Positions 1-9,006 of a stretch of 64,000 bases of DNA are shown here, one piece after another. Each line of letters starts with the position of its first letter. Position 1 is the stretch's first letter. Below the pieces are notes generated by a model. It did not search any database, was not told the DNA's origin, and worked only from the letters and a program-made list of their open reading frames with translations. Both the position numbers and the translations under genes were made by a program. The DNA is from Streptomyces sp. NBC_00459 (lineage in GTDB: Bacteria; Actinomycetota; Actinomycetes; Streptomycetales; Streptomycetaceae): assembly GCF_036013955.1 (NCBI RefSeq), contig NZ_CP107903.1, positions 8,990,001 to 9,054,000 of the forward strand, read 5' to 3'.

Positions 1-696
1 ATGGGCGGCTGCTTCTCCTTCTTCCAGGGCGTGGAGGCGCTCAGGAGCGATACGGAGGAGTCCTTCGGCGGCTATGTCGCGGGCCTGGCCGTGCTCGGCG
101 TCGCCCTGCTCGCCGAGGGAGCCTCACTGCTGCGAGCCGTGCACCAGGCGCGCGGGGAGCGGGGGAAGGGCACAGCGGGCGGTACGGGGGCCCTGCGGGA
201 CCCCGCCCTGCGTACGGTGATCGCCGAGGACGGCACCGCGGTGCTCGGCGTGACGCTCGCCATCGTGGGCATGGCCCTGCACATGGTCACCGGGCAGGTC
301 GTGTGGGAGGCGTCCGCCTCCATCGCCATCGGGGCGCTGCTCGTCTGCGTCGCCTTCTGGCTGGGCCGGGACGCGCGAGCCCAGCTCATCGGCGAGGCGG
401 CCGACCCGGAGCTGAGCCGCGAGATCCGCGGCCTGCTGGCCGCCCAGCCCGAGATCGACAGTGTGGAGGCGCTGTTCACGATGAAGATGGGGCTCGACTC
501 CACACTCGTGGCCGCCCGGATCGACCTCGTCCCCGGCCTCGACAGCGAGCGGGTCGAGGAGGTCGCCGTACGCATCAAACGCTCGGTCGCCCACGCGGTC
601 CCAGAAGTCGGCGAGATCTTTCTCGACGTGACCGACGCGGCGGCGAAGGAGGCAGCACAAAGCCCCGCCGCGACGGGGGAGCGCGGCGGGGCCTGA
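1..696 (+). CDS. Cation diffusion facilitator transporter, 3' part
   Basis: This is the C-terminal part of a cation diffusion facilitator, a membrane protein that exports divalent metal ions in exchange for protons. The visible 231 residues hold hydrophobic segments at about 24-45, 78-97 and 102-122, then a cytoplasmic domain at about 130-215 of the CDF C-terminal type (DPELSREIRGLL, then a strand with LVAARIDLVP). The first segments of a usual 300-residue CDF protein are missing, so the gene begins before the window and the ATG at base 1 is probably internal. The family assignment is good, but the metal cannot be told because the metal-binding first helices are outside the window. Confidence 0.82.
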   Translation: MGGCFSFFQGVEALRSDTEESFGGYVAGLAVLGVALLAEGASLLRAVHQARGERGKGTAGGTGALRDPALRTVIAEDGTAVLGVTLAIVGMALHMVTGQVVWEASASIAIGALLVCVAFWLGRDARAQLIGEAADPELSREIRGLLAAQPEIDSVEALFTMKMGLDSTLVAARIDLVPGLDSERVEEVAVRIKRSVAHAVPEVGEIFLDVTDAAAKEAAQSPAATGERGGA

Positions 697-764
697 GATC
701 CGGGTGCCCGGAGGCGAAAAGTTCATTCCTCCGGGTACCGAATTCGTTCTCGGCCCGGCCGGGA

Positions 765-1214
765 TCAGTTCCCGTCGGCCGGTTCGAGGACGAACACGGG
801 TATCTCGCGGTCGGTCTTCTTCTGGTACTCGGCGTACTGCGGGAACGCGGCCACCGCCCGCTCCCACCACACGGCCTTCTCCTCACCCGTCACCTCGCGG
901 GCGACCCTGTCCTGGCGCACGGGTCCGTCCTGGATGTCGACGTGCGGATCGGCGAGGACGTTGTAGTACCAGACCGGGTGCTTGGGGGCGCCACCCAGCG
1001 AGGCGACCACCGCGTACAGGCCGTCGTGCTCCACCCGCATGAGCGGCGTCCTGCGGATCTTGCCGCTCCGGGCGCCCCGGGTGGTGAGCAGCACGACCGG
1101 CATGCCGGTGTCGAGCAGGGTCGTTCCCTCGGTGCCGCCGGAGCTCTCGTACAGCTCCACCTGCTCACGCACCCACTGTGTCGGACTGGCTTCGTACTCG
1201 CCCTCAAGAGGCAT
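765..1214 (-). CDS. Nitroreductase/deazaflavin-dependent oxidoreductase family protein
   Basis: A 149-residue protein of the DUF385/F420H2-dependent (Ddn-like) split-barrel family, small cytoplasmic enzymes that bind deazaflavin cofactor F420. Typical family signatures are present: LLTTRGARSGKIRRTPLMR near residues 45-63 and the GAPKHPVWYYNVLADP segment near 76-92. The start is set at the ATG at 1214. A longer reading frame reaches 1286, but its first 24 residues look non-coding. It stands alone between the cation transporter and a LysE exporter. The substrate is unknown. Confidence 0.85.
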   Translation of the reverse strand: MPLEGEYEASPTQWVREQVELYESSGGTEGTTLLDTGMPVVLLTTRGARSGKIRRTPLMRVEHDGLYAVVASLGGAPKHPVWYYNVLADPHVDIQDGPVRQDRVAREVTGEEKAVWWERAVAAFPQYAEYQKKTDREIPVFVLEPADGN

Positions 1215-1335
1215 GGAGTTCGTCCCATCGTCTTGTCGTGTGACCGTCGTGTACGAGGGGTCAACACAGGGACGGGGCGGATTCATCCGGGGCGTCGCGG
1301 CGGCGGCCGGGACATGGGACCGATACGGATCGTCG

Positions 1336-1968
1336 TCACGTCGGTGCCACCACCATCCGTACCGCCAGCGCGGTGATCACCGCACTGGACGCGAGGGCCG
1401 TCACCAGCCTCCCGCGCCGGCCCGTCAGCGCCCGGCCGAGCAGCGCGCCGCCGGAGGCGATCAGCACCTGCCAGCTGGCCGAGGCGAGGAAGGCCGCGAG
1501 CACGAACACCCCCTGCTCCCAGGGGGACACGGCGTCCGAGGCCCGGCTGCCGAGCACCAGCGCGGCGAAGTAGATCACGGTGGTGGGGTTGAGCAGCGTG
1601 ATGCCGAGCAGCAGGAGGAACGCCCGCGGCGGACTCGGCGGTGTCGGGTCGGCCCGTACGTCGAGCCGACCGGCACGGTACCGGCGCAGGGCGACGGTCC
1701 CGCCCCGGACCGCGAGAGCGGCCAGCACCAGGGCGGAGGCCCAGCGCAGCGGCACCAGCACCGGCTCCAGGGCACCGGCCAGGGCGGTACCCCCGAGCAT
1801 GGCCAGCAGGGCGTAGAGACCGTCGGCGGCGGCGACACCGAGCGCCGCGCAGACACCGGTCCTGAGAGACGTACGGGCGGTGAGGGAGACGAGATAGGTC
1901 GTGACGGCTCCGACCGGGACGGCGATGCCGTACCCCGCGAGAAGCCCCGCGACGAGCGCGGCCGTCAT
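1336..1968 (-). CDS. LysE-family amino-acid/metabolite exporter
   Basis: A 210-residue integral membrane protein with about six hydrophobic helices and an alanine/leucine-rich composition. The GYGIAVPVGAV start and the LLGITLLNPTTVIYF segment around residue 125 match the LysE/RhtB translocator family, which exports amino acids or similar small metabolites. The ATG at 1968 is chosen because the 59 extra residues of the longer frame are hydrophilic and not family-like. It faces away from the flavoprotein gene at 2127, so the two share a divergent 158-bp control region. The substrate cannot be predicted. Confidence 0.85.
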   Translation of the reverse strand: MTAALVAGLLAGYGIAVPVGAVTTYLVSLTARTSLRTGVCAALGVAAADGLYALLAMLGGTALAGALEPVLVPLRWASALVLAALAVRGGTVALRRYRAGRLDVRADPTPPSPPRAFLLLLGITLLNPTTVIYFAALVLGSRASDAVSPWEQGVFVLAAFLASASWQVLIASGGALLGRALTGRRGRLVTALASSAVITALAVRMVVAPT

Positions 1969-2114
1969 GACCGGGGAAGCACGGGCCTCCAGGGACGGCC
2001 GGGCTGCTGCTGGACCCGCACCGGACGAGCGGTGGCGAGGGACAGCGGCCGGGGGGTTTCGTACGTAGACATGGCGTGATCCTGAGGGCTGGGACCGTGC
2101 ACCGGCAACTGATT

Positions 2115-2120
2115 TAGGGT
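2115..2120 (+). promoter_or_regulatory. Probable -10 box (TAGGGT) of a leaderless transcript
   Basis: TAGGGT ends six bases before the ATG at 2127, so transcription would start at or next to the start codon, and no Shine-Dalgarno sequence is visible. This fits leaderless initiation, which is common in Streptomyces. No convincing -35 box was found. Confidence 0.45.
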
Positions 2121-2126
2121 TTCCGG

Positions 2127-2666
2127 ATGACCGAGACGCCCGCACCGGCCCCGAAACCCTTCCTCTACGTCGTCGTCTGCGCCGCCGGAATCGCCTCCGA
2201 CATCAGCAAGTTGATCACTGCGGCGCAGGAACGGGACTGGGAGGCCGGGGTCATCGCGACGCCCCTGGCCATGGGGTTCTTCGACACGGCCGCCGTCGAG
2301 GCGCAGACCGGGCGCCCGATCCGGTCCGCGTGGCGCAGGCCCGGTGATCCACGGCCCTTTCCGGCGCCCGACGCCGTGCTGGTCGCGCCCGCCACCTTCA
2401 ACACCGTCAACAAATGGGCCGCCGGGATCGCCGACACCCTCGCCCTGGGCACCCTGTGCGAGGCGTGCGGGCTGGGCGTGCCGATCGCCGTACTGCCGTG
2501 CGTGGGCGACGCGTTGGCCGCACATCCCGCGTACCGGGCGAGCCTGGAACGGCTGGGCGGGATGGGGGTGCGGTTCGCGGATCCGTACGCCGGAGACGTA
2601 CAAGAGGGCGGTCGGCGACCGGAGTTCGGGTGGGAACGGGGGCTGGAACTGCTCGCCGCATGGTGA
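2127..2666 (+). CDS. Flavoprotein (phosphopantothenoylcysteine decarboxylase-like fold)
   Basis: A 179-residue protein of the FMN-binding flavoprotein family that includes DfpA-type decarboxylases and EpiD-like enzymes. It opens with a Rossmann-like strand (LYVVVCAAGIASDISKL), followed by VIATPLAMGFFD and the family segment DAVLVAPATFNTVNKWAAGIADTLA near 85-110. No partner CoaB domain is present, so it is not a standard bifunctional coenzyme A protein. In Streptomyces such stand-alone flavoproteins are common and mostly uncharacterised. The oxidative decarboxylase role is inferred from the fold only. Confidence 0.85.
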   Translation: MTETPAPAPKPFLYVVVCAAGIASDISKLITAAQERDWEAGVIATPLAMGFFDTAAVEAQTGRPIRSAWRRPGDPRPFPAPDAVLVAPATFNTVNKWAAGIADTLALGTLCEACGLGVPIAVLPCVGDALAAHPAYRASLERLGGMGVRFADPYAGDVQEGGRRPEFGWERGLELLAAW

Positions 2667-2700
2667 TTCACCGCCCGGTGGCGCGTCACACGGCGCCTGG

Positions 2701-3492
2701 TCACACGGTGATGTCCAGTGGGGCTCCCGTCGGCAGCCAGCGGAACCGGTCCCGGATGTCCTCGGGCGCCTTCGCCAGTTCCGCCTCGATCGACTGCCGG
2801 CCCTCCTGGAAGTGCCGCCAGCCCTCGTAGTGCACAGGCAGCGCGACCCGGGGCCTCAAGTCGCCGCACAGGGCCACCGCCTGAGCCGCCGTCATGGTGT
2901 AGCGGAGGGGGCCGGTCAGCGGGAAACGGACACCGCCCAGGTGGAGGAGCGCCGTGCCGACGGTCAGACGGCGGGCGACCTCGCGAACGCCGCCGTAGAG
3001 GACGGTGTCCCCGGAGATCCACAGCGCGCCGTGCCGCTGCCCCTCCCAGCGCAGGGCGAAGCCCGTCACCTCACCGACGACCGCACGGGAGAGGGGCGGG
3101 CCGTGCCGGGCCGGGGTGGCGGTGACCTCGATCGTCGGACGGTCCGGCGCTGTCAGGCGGTATGTCGTCCAGGGGGCGAGGCCTTGCGCGTCGCCGCCGA
3201 GCCTGCGCGCCCCGGACGGTGTCGTCAGGACGACGCCCACCCCGGGCAGCAGGGCCCTGCCCGCCCGGTCGAGGTTGTCGCCGTGGTGGTCGTGGGTCAG
3301 CAACACGGCGTCCAGCGGCGGGAGTTCGGCGGCCGGCAGGGCCGGACCCGAGGTCTTCACCGACGAGGTGCCCCAGCCGAAGGAGTAGCGCCTGCCTGGC
3401 GGGTCGAACGTCGGATCCGTCAGCAGCCGCCAGCCGCCCGCCTCGATCAGCGTGGTCGGGCCGCCGATGTGGGTGATGCGAGCCTCGGTCAT
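2701..3492 (-). CDS. MBL-fold metallo-hydrolase (UlaG-like)
   Basis: A 263-residue metallo-beta-lactamase-fold hydrolase. The metal-binding signature THDHHGDN is at about 65-72, a later WISGDTVLYGG supplies an Asp ligand near 160, and LPVHYEGW near 240 supplies the distal His. The order matches the UlaG-like branch of Zn-dependent hydrolases. A GGAGGG lies just before the ATG at 3492. It sits downstream of three alpha/beta hydrolase genes on the same strand, but a 15-bp-stem hairpin (3517-3549) lies between, so it is probably transcribed separately. The substrate is unknown. Confidence 0.88.
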   Translation of the reverse strand: MTEARITHIGGPTTLIEAGGWRLLTDPTFDPPGRRYSFGWGTSSVKTSGPALPAAELPPLDAVLLTHDHHGDNLDRAGRALLPGVGVVLTTPSGARRLGGDAQGLAPWTTYRLTAPDRPTIEVTATPARHGPPLSRAVVGEVTGFALRWEGQRHGALWISGDTVLYGGVREVARRLTVGTALLHLGGVRFPLTGPLRYTMTAAQAVALCGDLRPRVALPVHYEGWRHFQEGRQSIEAELAKAPEDIRDRFRWLPTGAPLDITV

Positions 3493-3516
3493 TCGGGTTC
3501 CCTCCGGGTTGCGGAT

Positions 3517-3549
3517 GCCCGGGGCGGCCGGTGTCCGGCCGCCCCGGGC
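3517..3549 (-). terminator. Strong hairpin, probable terminator of the hydrolase operon
   Basis: A perfect 15-bp inverted repeat with a 3-base loop (TGT) starts eleven bases past the stop of the hydrolase gene at 3560 and ends before the ATG of the MBL-fold gene. As usual in Streptomyces there is no T tract. It should end transcription of the three-gene hydrolase operon. Confidence 0.7.
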
Positions 3550-3559
3550 TCGTTGCGGT

Positions 3560-4357
3560 CTACCGGGCGTTCCGGACGGCCCACTCCAGGACGTCGTCCG
3601 CGATCTCCTCCCAGCCGGGGGCGGCGGGGAGGAGATGCGGCCGGCCCGCGTACTCCTTGATCTCCGTGACCGTCTTCGACCTGTAGTGCTTGGCGTTGGA
3701 CTGCTGCACCTTGGGCGGCATCAGATGGTCCAGCTCGCCCGAGACGAACAGCAGCGGCGCCCGGTCGTCGTTGTGGTAGTCGACGTACGTGCTCTGGTGG
3801 CCGGGGCGAAGGGTGGCCAGGGCGCTGTCGAAGAAGATGCTGCCGGACGCGGGGACCGCGTACCGCTCGTACAGCCGTCGGGACTCGGCCTCCTCGAACG
3901 TGTTGGTGAACGCGTAGTGCCACTGCTCGAAGTTCAGGCCGACCGCCCGGTGCCGGTTGGCCGGGTTCTTCAGGACCGGGAAGGCCGCCTTGATCTGGGT
4001 CAGCGGCAGCACCGCGACCCCCTCCGTCGGCGCGGAGTTGATCGCGACGCCCGCCGCTCCGTGGCCCCGGTCGAGCAGCAGCTGTACGAAGACGCCGCCC
4101 GCCGAGTGGCCGATGAGGATCGGCGGCCTGTCCAGGGAACGGACGACGTTCTCCAGGGTCTCGACGATCTGCGGGACCGTGACCTGCTCGACCGGCGTCG
4201 GGTCCGCGTTCAGCGACTCGACCTCCACCTCGAAGCCGGGGTAGGCGGGTGCGATGACGCGGTAGCCGCGCTTCTCGTAGTGGGCGACCCACTGCTCCCA
4301 GCTGCGGGGCGTGACCCAGAAGCCGTGGATCAGGACGATGGTGTCCGGTGTGCTCAT
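3560..4357 (-). CDS. Alpha/beta hydrolase
   Basis: A 265-residue alpha/beta-hydrolase-fold enzyme. It shows the oxyanion segment LIHGFWVTP at the N terminus, the nucleophile elbow GHSAGG near residue 88, an acid residue in SGELDHL near 210 and a candidate catalytic His in GRPHLLP near 242. There is no signal peptide, so it is cytoplasmic. Two ATGs overlap at 4360 and 4357. The second is better spaced from the AGGAG. It starts about 10 bases after the preceding secreted hydrolase and is probably co-transcribed. The substrate is unknown. Ester or lactone hydrolysis is only a family-level guess. Confidence 0.87.
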   Translation of the reverse strand: MSTPDTIVLIHGFWVTPRSWEQWVAHYEKRGYRVIAPAYPGFEVEVESLNADPTPVEQVTVPQIVETLENVVRSLDRPPILIGHSAGGVFVQLLLDRGHGAAGVAINSAPTEGVAVLPLTQIKAAFPVLKNPANRHRAVGLNFEQWHYAFTNTFEEAESRRLYERYAVPASGSIFFDSALATLRPGHQSTYVDYHNDDRAPLLFVSGELDHLMPPKVQQSNAKHYRSKTVTEIKEYAGRPHLLPAAPGWEEIADDVLEWAVRNAR

Positions 4358-4366
4358 CATTGCTCC

Positions 4367-5200
4367 TCAGTCGGTGGCGCGGTAAGCGGCCTTGATCTGG
4401 CGGACGACGGCGTCCGGGCGGGACATCATCACGACGTGCGAGGCCCCCTTGACCTCGACGGTCCGGCTGTCGGCCCGCTCGGCCATGAAGCGCTGGACGG
4501 CCGGCGGGATGACGTTGTCGGCGGTCGGGATGACGTACCAGGAGGGCAGGGACTTCCAGGCCGGTGTGCCGCTGCCCTGGCTCAGCCCTTCGAGGCTGCC
4601 CGGGCGTTGGGTCGCCGCCATGACCTGGGTCGTCCTCCTGGGCAGGTCCTGGGCGAAGACGTCGTGGAACTTCGCCGGGTCGACATAGCCGTCGTGGCCG
4701 TCGGGCCCGCCCGGCTGCGGATACGTGCGGACCAGGAGGGCCGTCGGCAGTTTGCTGCCGGGGAACTTGTCGGCCAGGGCCAGCGCGGTCTCGCCCTGGT
4801 CGGGCGCGAAGGCGGCGACGTACACCAGCGCCTTGACGTTGGACCGGCCGCGCGCCGCGTTGGTGACGACCTCGCCGCCGTACGAGTGGCCCACCAGGAT
4901 CACCGGCCCGGGGATGCTCGCCACGACCGAAGAGACGTACGCCGAGTCGCCCGCCAGGTCCCGCAGCGGGTTGGCCGGGGCGATCACCGGGAAACCGGCG
5001 TCCTGAAGCGACTTGATGGTGGCGTTCCAGCCCGACGCGTCCGCGAACGCACCGTGGACGAGGACGACGGTCGGCTTGGGAGCGCCCTTCTGGGACGAGG
5101 AGGGCGCGGGGGAGGAGTGTGCGACGGCGCCGGTCAGTCCGACGACCAGGGCACAGCTCGCGAGGACCGTGCCCAGGGTGCGGTGGAGTCGCATGCTCAC
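4367..5200 (-). CDS. Secreted alpha/beta hydrolase
   Basis: A 277-residue alpha/beta hydrolase with an N-terminal Sec-type signal peptide (positive MRLHR, a hydrophobic core, then AVAHSS near 28), so it is predicted to be exported. Fold motifs are LVHGAFADASGW, nucleophile elbow GHSYGG near 105, and a C-terminal GASHVVMMSRPDAV that supplies the His. The sequence is close to the salicylate-esterase-like group of actinobacterial hydrolases. Start at GTG 5200, with GGAAGGA five bases before. An ATG two codons later is an alternative. It is the middle gene of three consecutive hydrolase genes with 17- and about 10-base gaps, clearly one transcription unit. Confidence 0.88.
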   Translation of the reverse strand: MSMRLHRTLGTVLASCALVVGLTGAVAHSSPAPSSSQKGAPKPTVVLVHGAFADASGWNATIKSLQDAGFPVIAPANPLRDLAGDSAYVSSVVASIPGPVILVGHSYGGEVVTNAARGRSNVKALVYVAAFAPDQGETALALADKFPGSKLPTALLVRTYPQPGGPDGHDGYVDPAKFHDVFAQDLPRRTTQVMAATQRPGSLEGLSQGSGTPAWKSLPSWYVIPTADNVIPPAVQRFMAERADSRTVEVKGASHVVMMSRPDAVVRQIKAAYRATD

Positions 5201-5217
5201 GAAGTTCCTTCCAGGGG

Positions 5218-6042
5218 TCAGGAGTTGAGGAAGTCGAGGAGATCCGCGTTCAGTTGGTCCCTGTGCGTGTCCGTGATGCCGTGCGGGGCGCCCGGATAGA
5301 CCTTGAGGGTCGCCGACTTGATACGGGCCGCCGACGCCCTGCCGCCGACGTCGATCGGCACGACCTGGTCGTCGTCGCCGTGCACGACGAGCGTGGGTAC
5401 GTCGAAGGCGTCCAGGTCGGCGCGGAAGTCGGTGGCCGAGAAGGCGGCGATGCTCTCGTAGGCGTTGCGGTGCCCGGCCTGGAGGCTCTGCCGCCAGAAC
5501 GCGTCCCGGATACCCTGCGAGACGTGTTCGCCGGGCCGGTTGTGGCCGAAGAACGGCCCGTCGGCGAGATCCCGGTACAGCTGCGAGCGGTCGGCCAGCG
5601 AACCGGCCCGGATCCCGTCGAACACCTCGCCCGGCACCCCGCCCGGGTTGTCGTCCGTCTTCAGCATGAACGGCGGTACGGCGGACACCAGCGCGAGCTG
5701 TGCGACGCGCCCGGTGCCGTGCCGGCCCACATAGCGGGCGACCTCGCCGCCCCCGGTGGAGAACCCGACGAGGGTCACGTCCCGCAGGTCGAGGGTGTCG
5801 ATGAGGGTGGCGAGGTCGTCGGCGTAGGTGTTCATCTCGTTGCCGTGCCAGGCCTGGGTGGAGCGGCCGTGGCCGCGCCGGTCGTGTGCGATCGCCCGGA
5901 AACCGTGGGTGGCCAGGAACAGCTGCTGCGCCTCCCAGCTGTCCGAGTTCAGCGGCCAGCCGTGGCTCAGGACGACCGGGCGGCCCTGGCCCCAGTCCTT
6001 GTAGTAGATCTCAGCGCCGTCCGCTGCGGTGACGTATGGCAT
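5218..6042 (-). CDS. Alpha/beta hydrolase, cofactor-free haloperoxidase type
   Basis: A 274-residue enzyme matching the non-haem chloroperoxidase/haloperoxidase group of alpha/beta hydrolases. It contains LSHGWPLNSDSW after the first strand, AHDRRGHGRS, nucleophile elbow VGFSTGGGEVARY near 93-105, acid residue VVHGDDDQVVP and final His in APHGITDTH. Members accept peracid or hydrolyse esters, and the native substrate is usually unknown. The ATG at 6042 is taken although the reading frame is open to 6600. The upstream part is antisense to the LuxR gene and not family-like. First gene of the three-hydrolase operon and directly behind the LuxR-ATPase regulator at 6141. Confidence 0.9.
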   Translation of the reverse strand: MPYVTAADGAEIYYKDWGQGRPVVLSHGWPLNSDSWEAQQLFLATHGFRAIAHDRRGHGRSTQAWHGNEMNTYADDLATLIDTLDLRDVTLVGFSTGGGEVARYVGRHGTGRVAQLALVSAVPPFMLKTDDNPGGVPGEVFDGIRAGSLADRSQLYRDLADGPFFGHNRPGEHVSQGIRDAFWRQSLQAGHRNAYESIAAFSATDFRADLDAFDVPTLVVHGDDDQVVPIDVGGRASAARIKSATLKVYPGAPHGITDTHRDQLNADLLDFLNS

Positions 6043-6140
6043 GAGGTGTGCTCCCGTCCGTGGGAATCGTCCGACCCCCTGAGCGTCGTCGGGGACCGGC
6101 GGGCCCCGTATCCCGTGCGGCGCGTAGTCGTGACCCCGGA

Positions 6141-8960
6141 TCAGAGTTCCGGGGCCCGGGCGAGCTGGCGCCGGGACGTCACATCGAGTTTCCGGAAGAT
6201 CTTCCGCAGGTGGTAGTCGACGGTGCTCGCGCTGATGAACAGCTGGGCGGCGATCTCGGCGTTGGTCGCGCCGTCCTTCGCGAGGCGGGCGACGGTGAGC
6301 TCCTGCGGGGTGAGCGCGTTGGCCGTCCCGGCCGGTCCGCGCCGGGGGTGCTCGCCGGTGGCGGCCAGCTCCTGGGCGGCGCGTGCCGAGAAGCCGGTGG
6401 CGCCCATCGCGTCGAACAGCCCCACTGCCGTGCGGAGTTGCTCGCGGGCGTCCTTTCGGCGCTTCCGCCGGCGCAGCCACTCGCCGTAGTGGAGATGGGC
6501 GACCGCCAGATCGGACCGTGCCCGGGTACAGGACAGCAGCTCGATCGCCTCGGTGTAGAGGGGTTCGGCCTCGTCCGCGGAGGCGAGCAGGGCCCGGCAA
6601 CGGGTCAGCACCCCCAGCCCCCAGGGGGTGCCGGCGGCCGTCGCCCTGGAGGTGAGCGTCCGCAGGGTGGAGGCGGCGAGGACACGGTCGCCGCAGCGTA
6701 CGGCCGCCTCGATCAGATGGGGGAGGACGCGGGAGTGGATGGCGTACCGGTCGTGCTCGACCAGCGCCCGGGTGTGGTCACGTGCGGTCGCGTAGTCGCC
6801 GCGGCTCAGGGCCGCCACGGTCATCCCGATGCGGGCGATGGACTCGACCGCGCCGTTGCCGAGCCAGGTCCCCGCCTCCATCGAACCCCGCAGGACGGCG
6901 TCGAGTCCGTCGGCGTCGCCGTGCCAGGCGACAAGTTCTGGATGCCGGTAGATCGCCCACACGTCGTCGGTCGCGCCGATCGCCGCCCGGATCTGGTTCC
7001 CCTCCGCGTGCAGGGCGTCCGCGGCGGCCAGCTCTCCGAGGTTCGTCTCGGACATCACCCACGTGTACAGGGCGATGTCCAGCTGGGTGAGCGCGCCGGT
7101 TGCCCGGGCCACGTCCGCCGCCCGGCGCATCACCGCGGTCTGCGTCTTCTCGTCCCACCGGATCATCGACATGGTGACGGTGGGCAGATAGGCCCGCAGT
7201 ACCTCCTCGTCGGAGGTGCGCGGGTCCAGGATCATCGCGCAGGCCCGCCGCAGATGCTCGACGGCACTCTCGTAGCCGTCGAGCACCAGCACGGCGAACG
7301 CGCGCAGCACGAGATCGACGCCGGTGGCGGGCCCGGAGCGGGGCAGCAGCGTCTCGATGGCCCGGGCGATCTCGGGCGGTGAGGTGTCCCGGATCAGATG
7401 TTCCGAGGTGATGACGCCCTGGATCGCCTGCAGGAACGCCTGGCGGGCGAGATCCGGCGCCCCCTCGGCGAGCAGCAGTGCCGCCCGCAGGCACAGCGCG
7501 GGCCCCCGCGAGAACGAGTCCGCGTCACCCAGCGCCAGGATGGTGTACGCCCGGACCAGCAGGATCCTGCCCCGGCCCACCGCGTCGAGCAGTTCGACGT
7601 CCACCGCGTCGACCAGCGACTCCGCCTGCAGGGGTGCTCCGGCGCGCAGCGCGGCCTCCGCCGCCGCCAGCAGCCGCCCGGCCCGTACACCGTCCTCGGG
7701 CGTGAGTTCGGCGGCCCGGGTGAGGAAGGTGGCACGGGCCGCGAACCCGCCCCGGGCGCCCGCCCGGTCGGCCGCGCGCTCCACCTCGGCCGCGACCCCG
7801 GCGTCCGGCCCGAGCGCGGCGGCGGCCAGATGCCAGGCCCGCCGGTCGCTGTCGGCGGGTCGGTCGGTGGCCCCGGCCAGTGCGCGGTGGGCGCGTCGCC
7901 GCTCCACGCTGGTGGCACCCCCGTACACCGCGGAACGCACCAGCGGATGCCGGAACGCGACGCCGGTACGCAGCACCACCAGCCGGGCGGCCTCCGCCGG
8001 GCCGGACGCCTCGGCGCCGATCCCGAGCTGCTCCGCCGCGCCCGTGACGTACCCCAGGTCGCCGCCGGGTTCGGCGGCGGCGAGCAGCAGCCAGGTCTGC
8101 GCGGACGACGGCAGGGCGCGCACCCGCTGGAGATAGTGCGCCTCCAACCGGCCGCCCACCGGCAGCGGTTCGGGCAGCGCGAGGCCGCCGGCCAGCTGGT
8201 CGGCGGACAGCTCCTGGCCGAGGTCCGCCAGAGCGAGGGGGTTTCCGGCGGTGGCCGTCACGATCCGCGCCGCTACCCGTGCGTCCAGCGGCCCGGCGAC
8301 GGACGCGCGCAGCACCTCCAGCGCGAACGGCTCGGCCAGCCCGGTGACTTCGGTGACGGGCAGCCCCGCCGGCCCGTCGAACCCGGTGCGCGCGGCGAGC
8401 AGCAGCCCGACGCCCTCCGCGTGCATCCGGCGCCCGACGAACGCCAGCACACCGAGCGACTCCTCGTCGAGCCACTGGGCGTCGTCCACGAGCGCCAGCA
8501 CCGGCCGGGCCTTCGCCGCCTCGGCGAGCAGGGTGAGGGTGGCGAGTCCGACGAGGAAGCCGTCGGCGGGCGGCCCGTCGGCCAGTCCGCAGGCCACCCG
8601 CAGGGCCTCGCGCTGGCCCGCCGACAGCGGTCCGGGCTCCTTGAGCCCCTCCAGGAACGGTACGAGCAGCCGGTGCAGCGCCGCGTACGGGAAACCGGCC
8701 TCCGCCTCGACGCCGGCCGTCCGCAGCACCCGCAGTCCGGCGGCCTCGTTCGCGGCATGGTCGAGCAGTGCGGTCTTCCCGATCCCGGCGTCCCCGCGCA
8801 GCAGCACGACCCGGCTCAGCCCCGCGCGAAGATCGGTGACAAGGTGATCGAGGAGCTCCCGCTCCGCCGCGCGCCCTGTGAGAATCAACCCAACACCCTT
8901 CAAGAGGGCCTCGGTTGAGGCCGCCGACGAGAATGTGCGGATTCCGTGGAGCCCTCTCAT
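6141..8960 (-). CDS. LuxR-family large ATPase transcription regulator (LAL)
   Basis: A large (about 939-residue) regulator of the LAL family. It has an N-terminal ATPase domain with Walker A GDAGIGKT near residue 60 and Walker B-like LALVDDAQWLDEESL near 165, a long helical repeat region, and a C-terminal LuxR helix-turn-helix (LTPQELTVARLAKDGATNAEIAAQLF near 880-905). The protein should be cytoplasmic and act as an ATP-dependent activator. It lies 98 bases upstream of the hydrolase operon on the same strand, so that operon is the obvious candidate target. The ATG at 8960 lacks a clear ribosome site. A TTG about 24 codons in, just before the conserved LTGRAAERELL, is an alternative start. Confidence 0.88.
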   Translation of the reverse strand: MRGLHGIRTFSSAASTEALLKGVGLILTGRAAERELLDHLVTDLRAGLSRVVLLRGDAGIGKTALLDHAANEAAGLRVLRTAGVEAEAGFPYAALHRLLVPFLEGLKEPGPLSAGQREALRVACGLADGPPADGFLVGLATLTLLAEAAKARPVLALVDDAQWLDEESLGVLAFVGRRMHAEGVGLLLAARTGFDGPAGLPVTEVTGLAEPFALEVLRASVAGPLDARVAARIVTATAGNPLALADLGQELSADQLAGGLALPEPLPVGGRLEAHYLQRVRALPSSAQTWLLLAAAEPGGDLGYVTGAAEQLGIGAEASGPAEAARLVVLRTGVAFRHPLVRSAVYGGATSVERRRAHRALAGATDRPADSDRRAWHLAAAALGPDAGVAAEVERAADRAGARGGFAARATFLTRAAELTPEDGVRAGRLLAAAEAALRAGAPLQAESLVDAVDVELLDAVGRGRILLVRAYTILALGDADSFSRGPALCLRAALLLAEGAPDLARQAFLQAIQGVITSEHLIRDTSPPEIARAIETLLPRSGPATGVDLVLRAFAVLVLDGYESAVEHLRRACAMILDPRTSDEEVLRAYLPTVTMSMIRWDEKTQTAVMRRAADVARATGALTQLDIALYTWVMSETNLGELAAADALHAEGNQIRAAIGATDDVWAIYRHPELVAWHGDADGLDAVLRGSMEAGTWLGNGAVESIARIGMTVAALSRGDYATARDHTRALVEHDRYAIHSRVLPHLIEAAVRCGDRVLAASTLRTLTSRATAAGTPWGLGVLTRCRALLASADEAEPLYTEAIELLSCTRARSDLAVAHLHYGEWLRRRKRRKDAREQLRTAVGLFDAMGATGFSARAAQELAATGEHPRRGPAGTANALTPQELTVARLAKDGATNAEIAAQLFISASTVDYHLRKIFRKLDVTSRRQLARAPEL

Positions 8961-9006
8961 TCAAGCAGGCGTGCCGCCCCGTCAGGGGGAGATGTCCAGT
9001 TACGCG

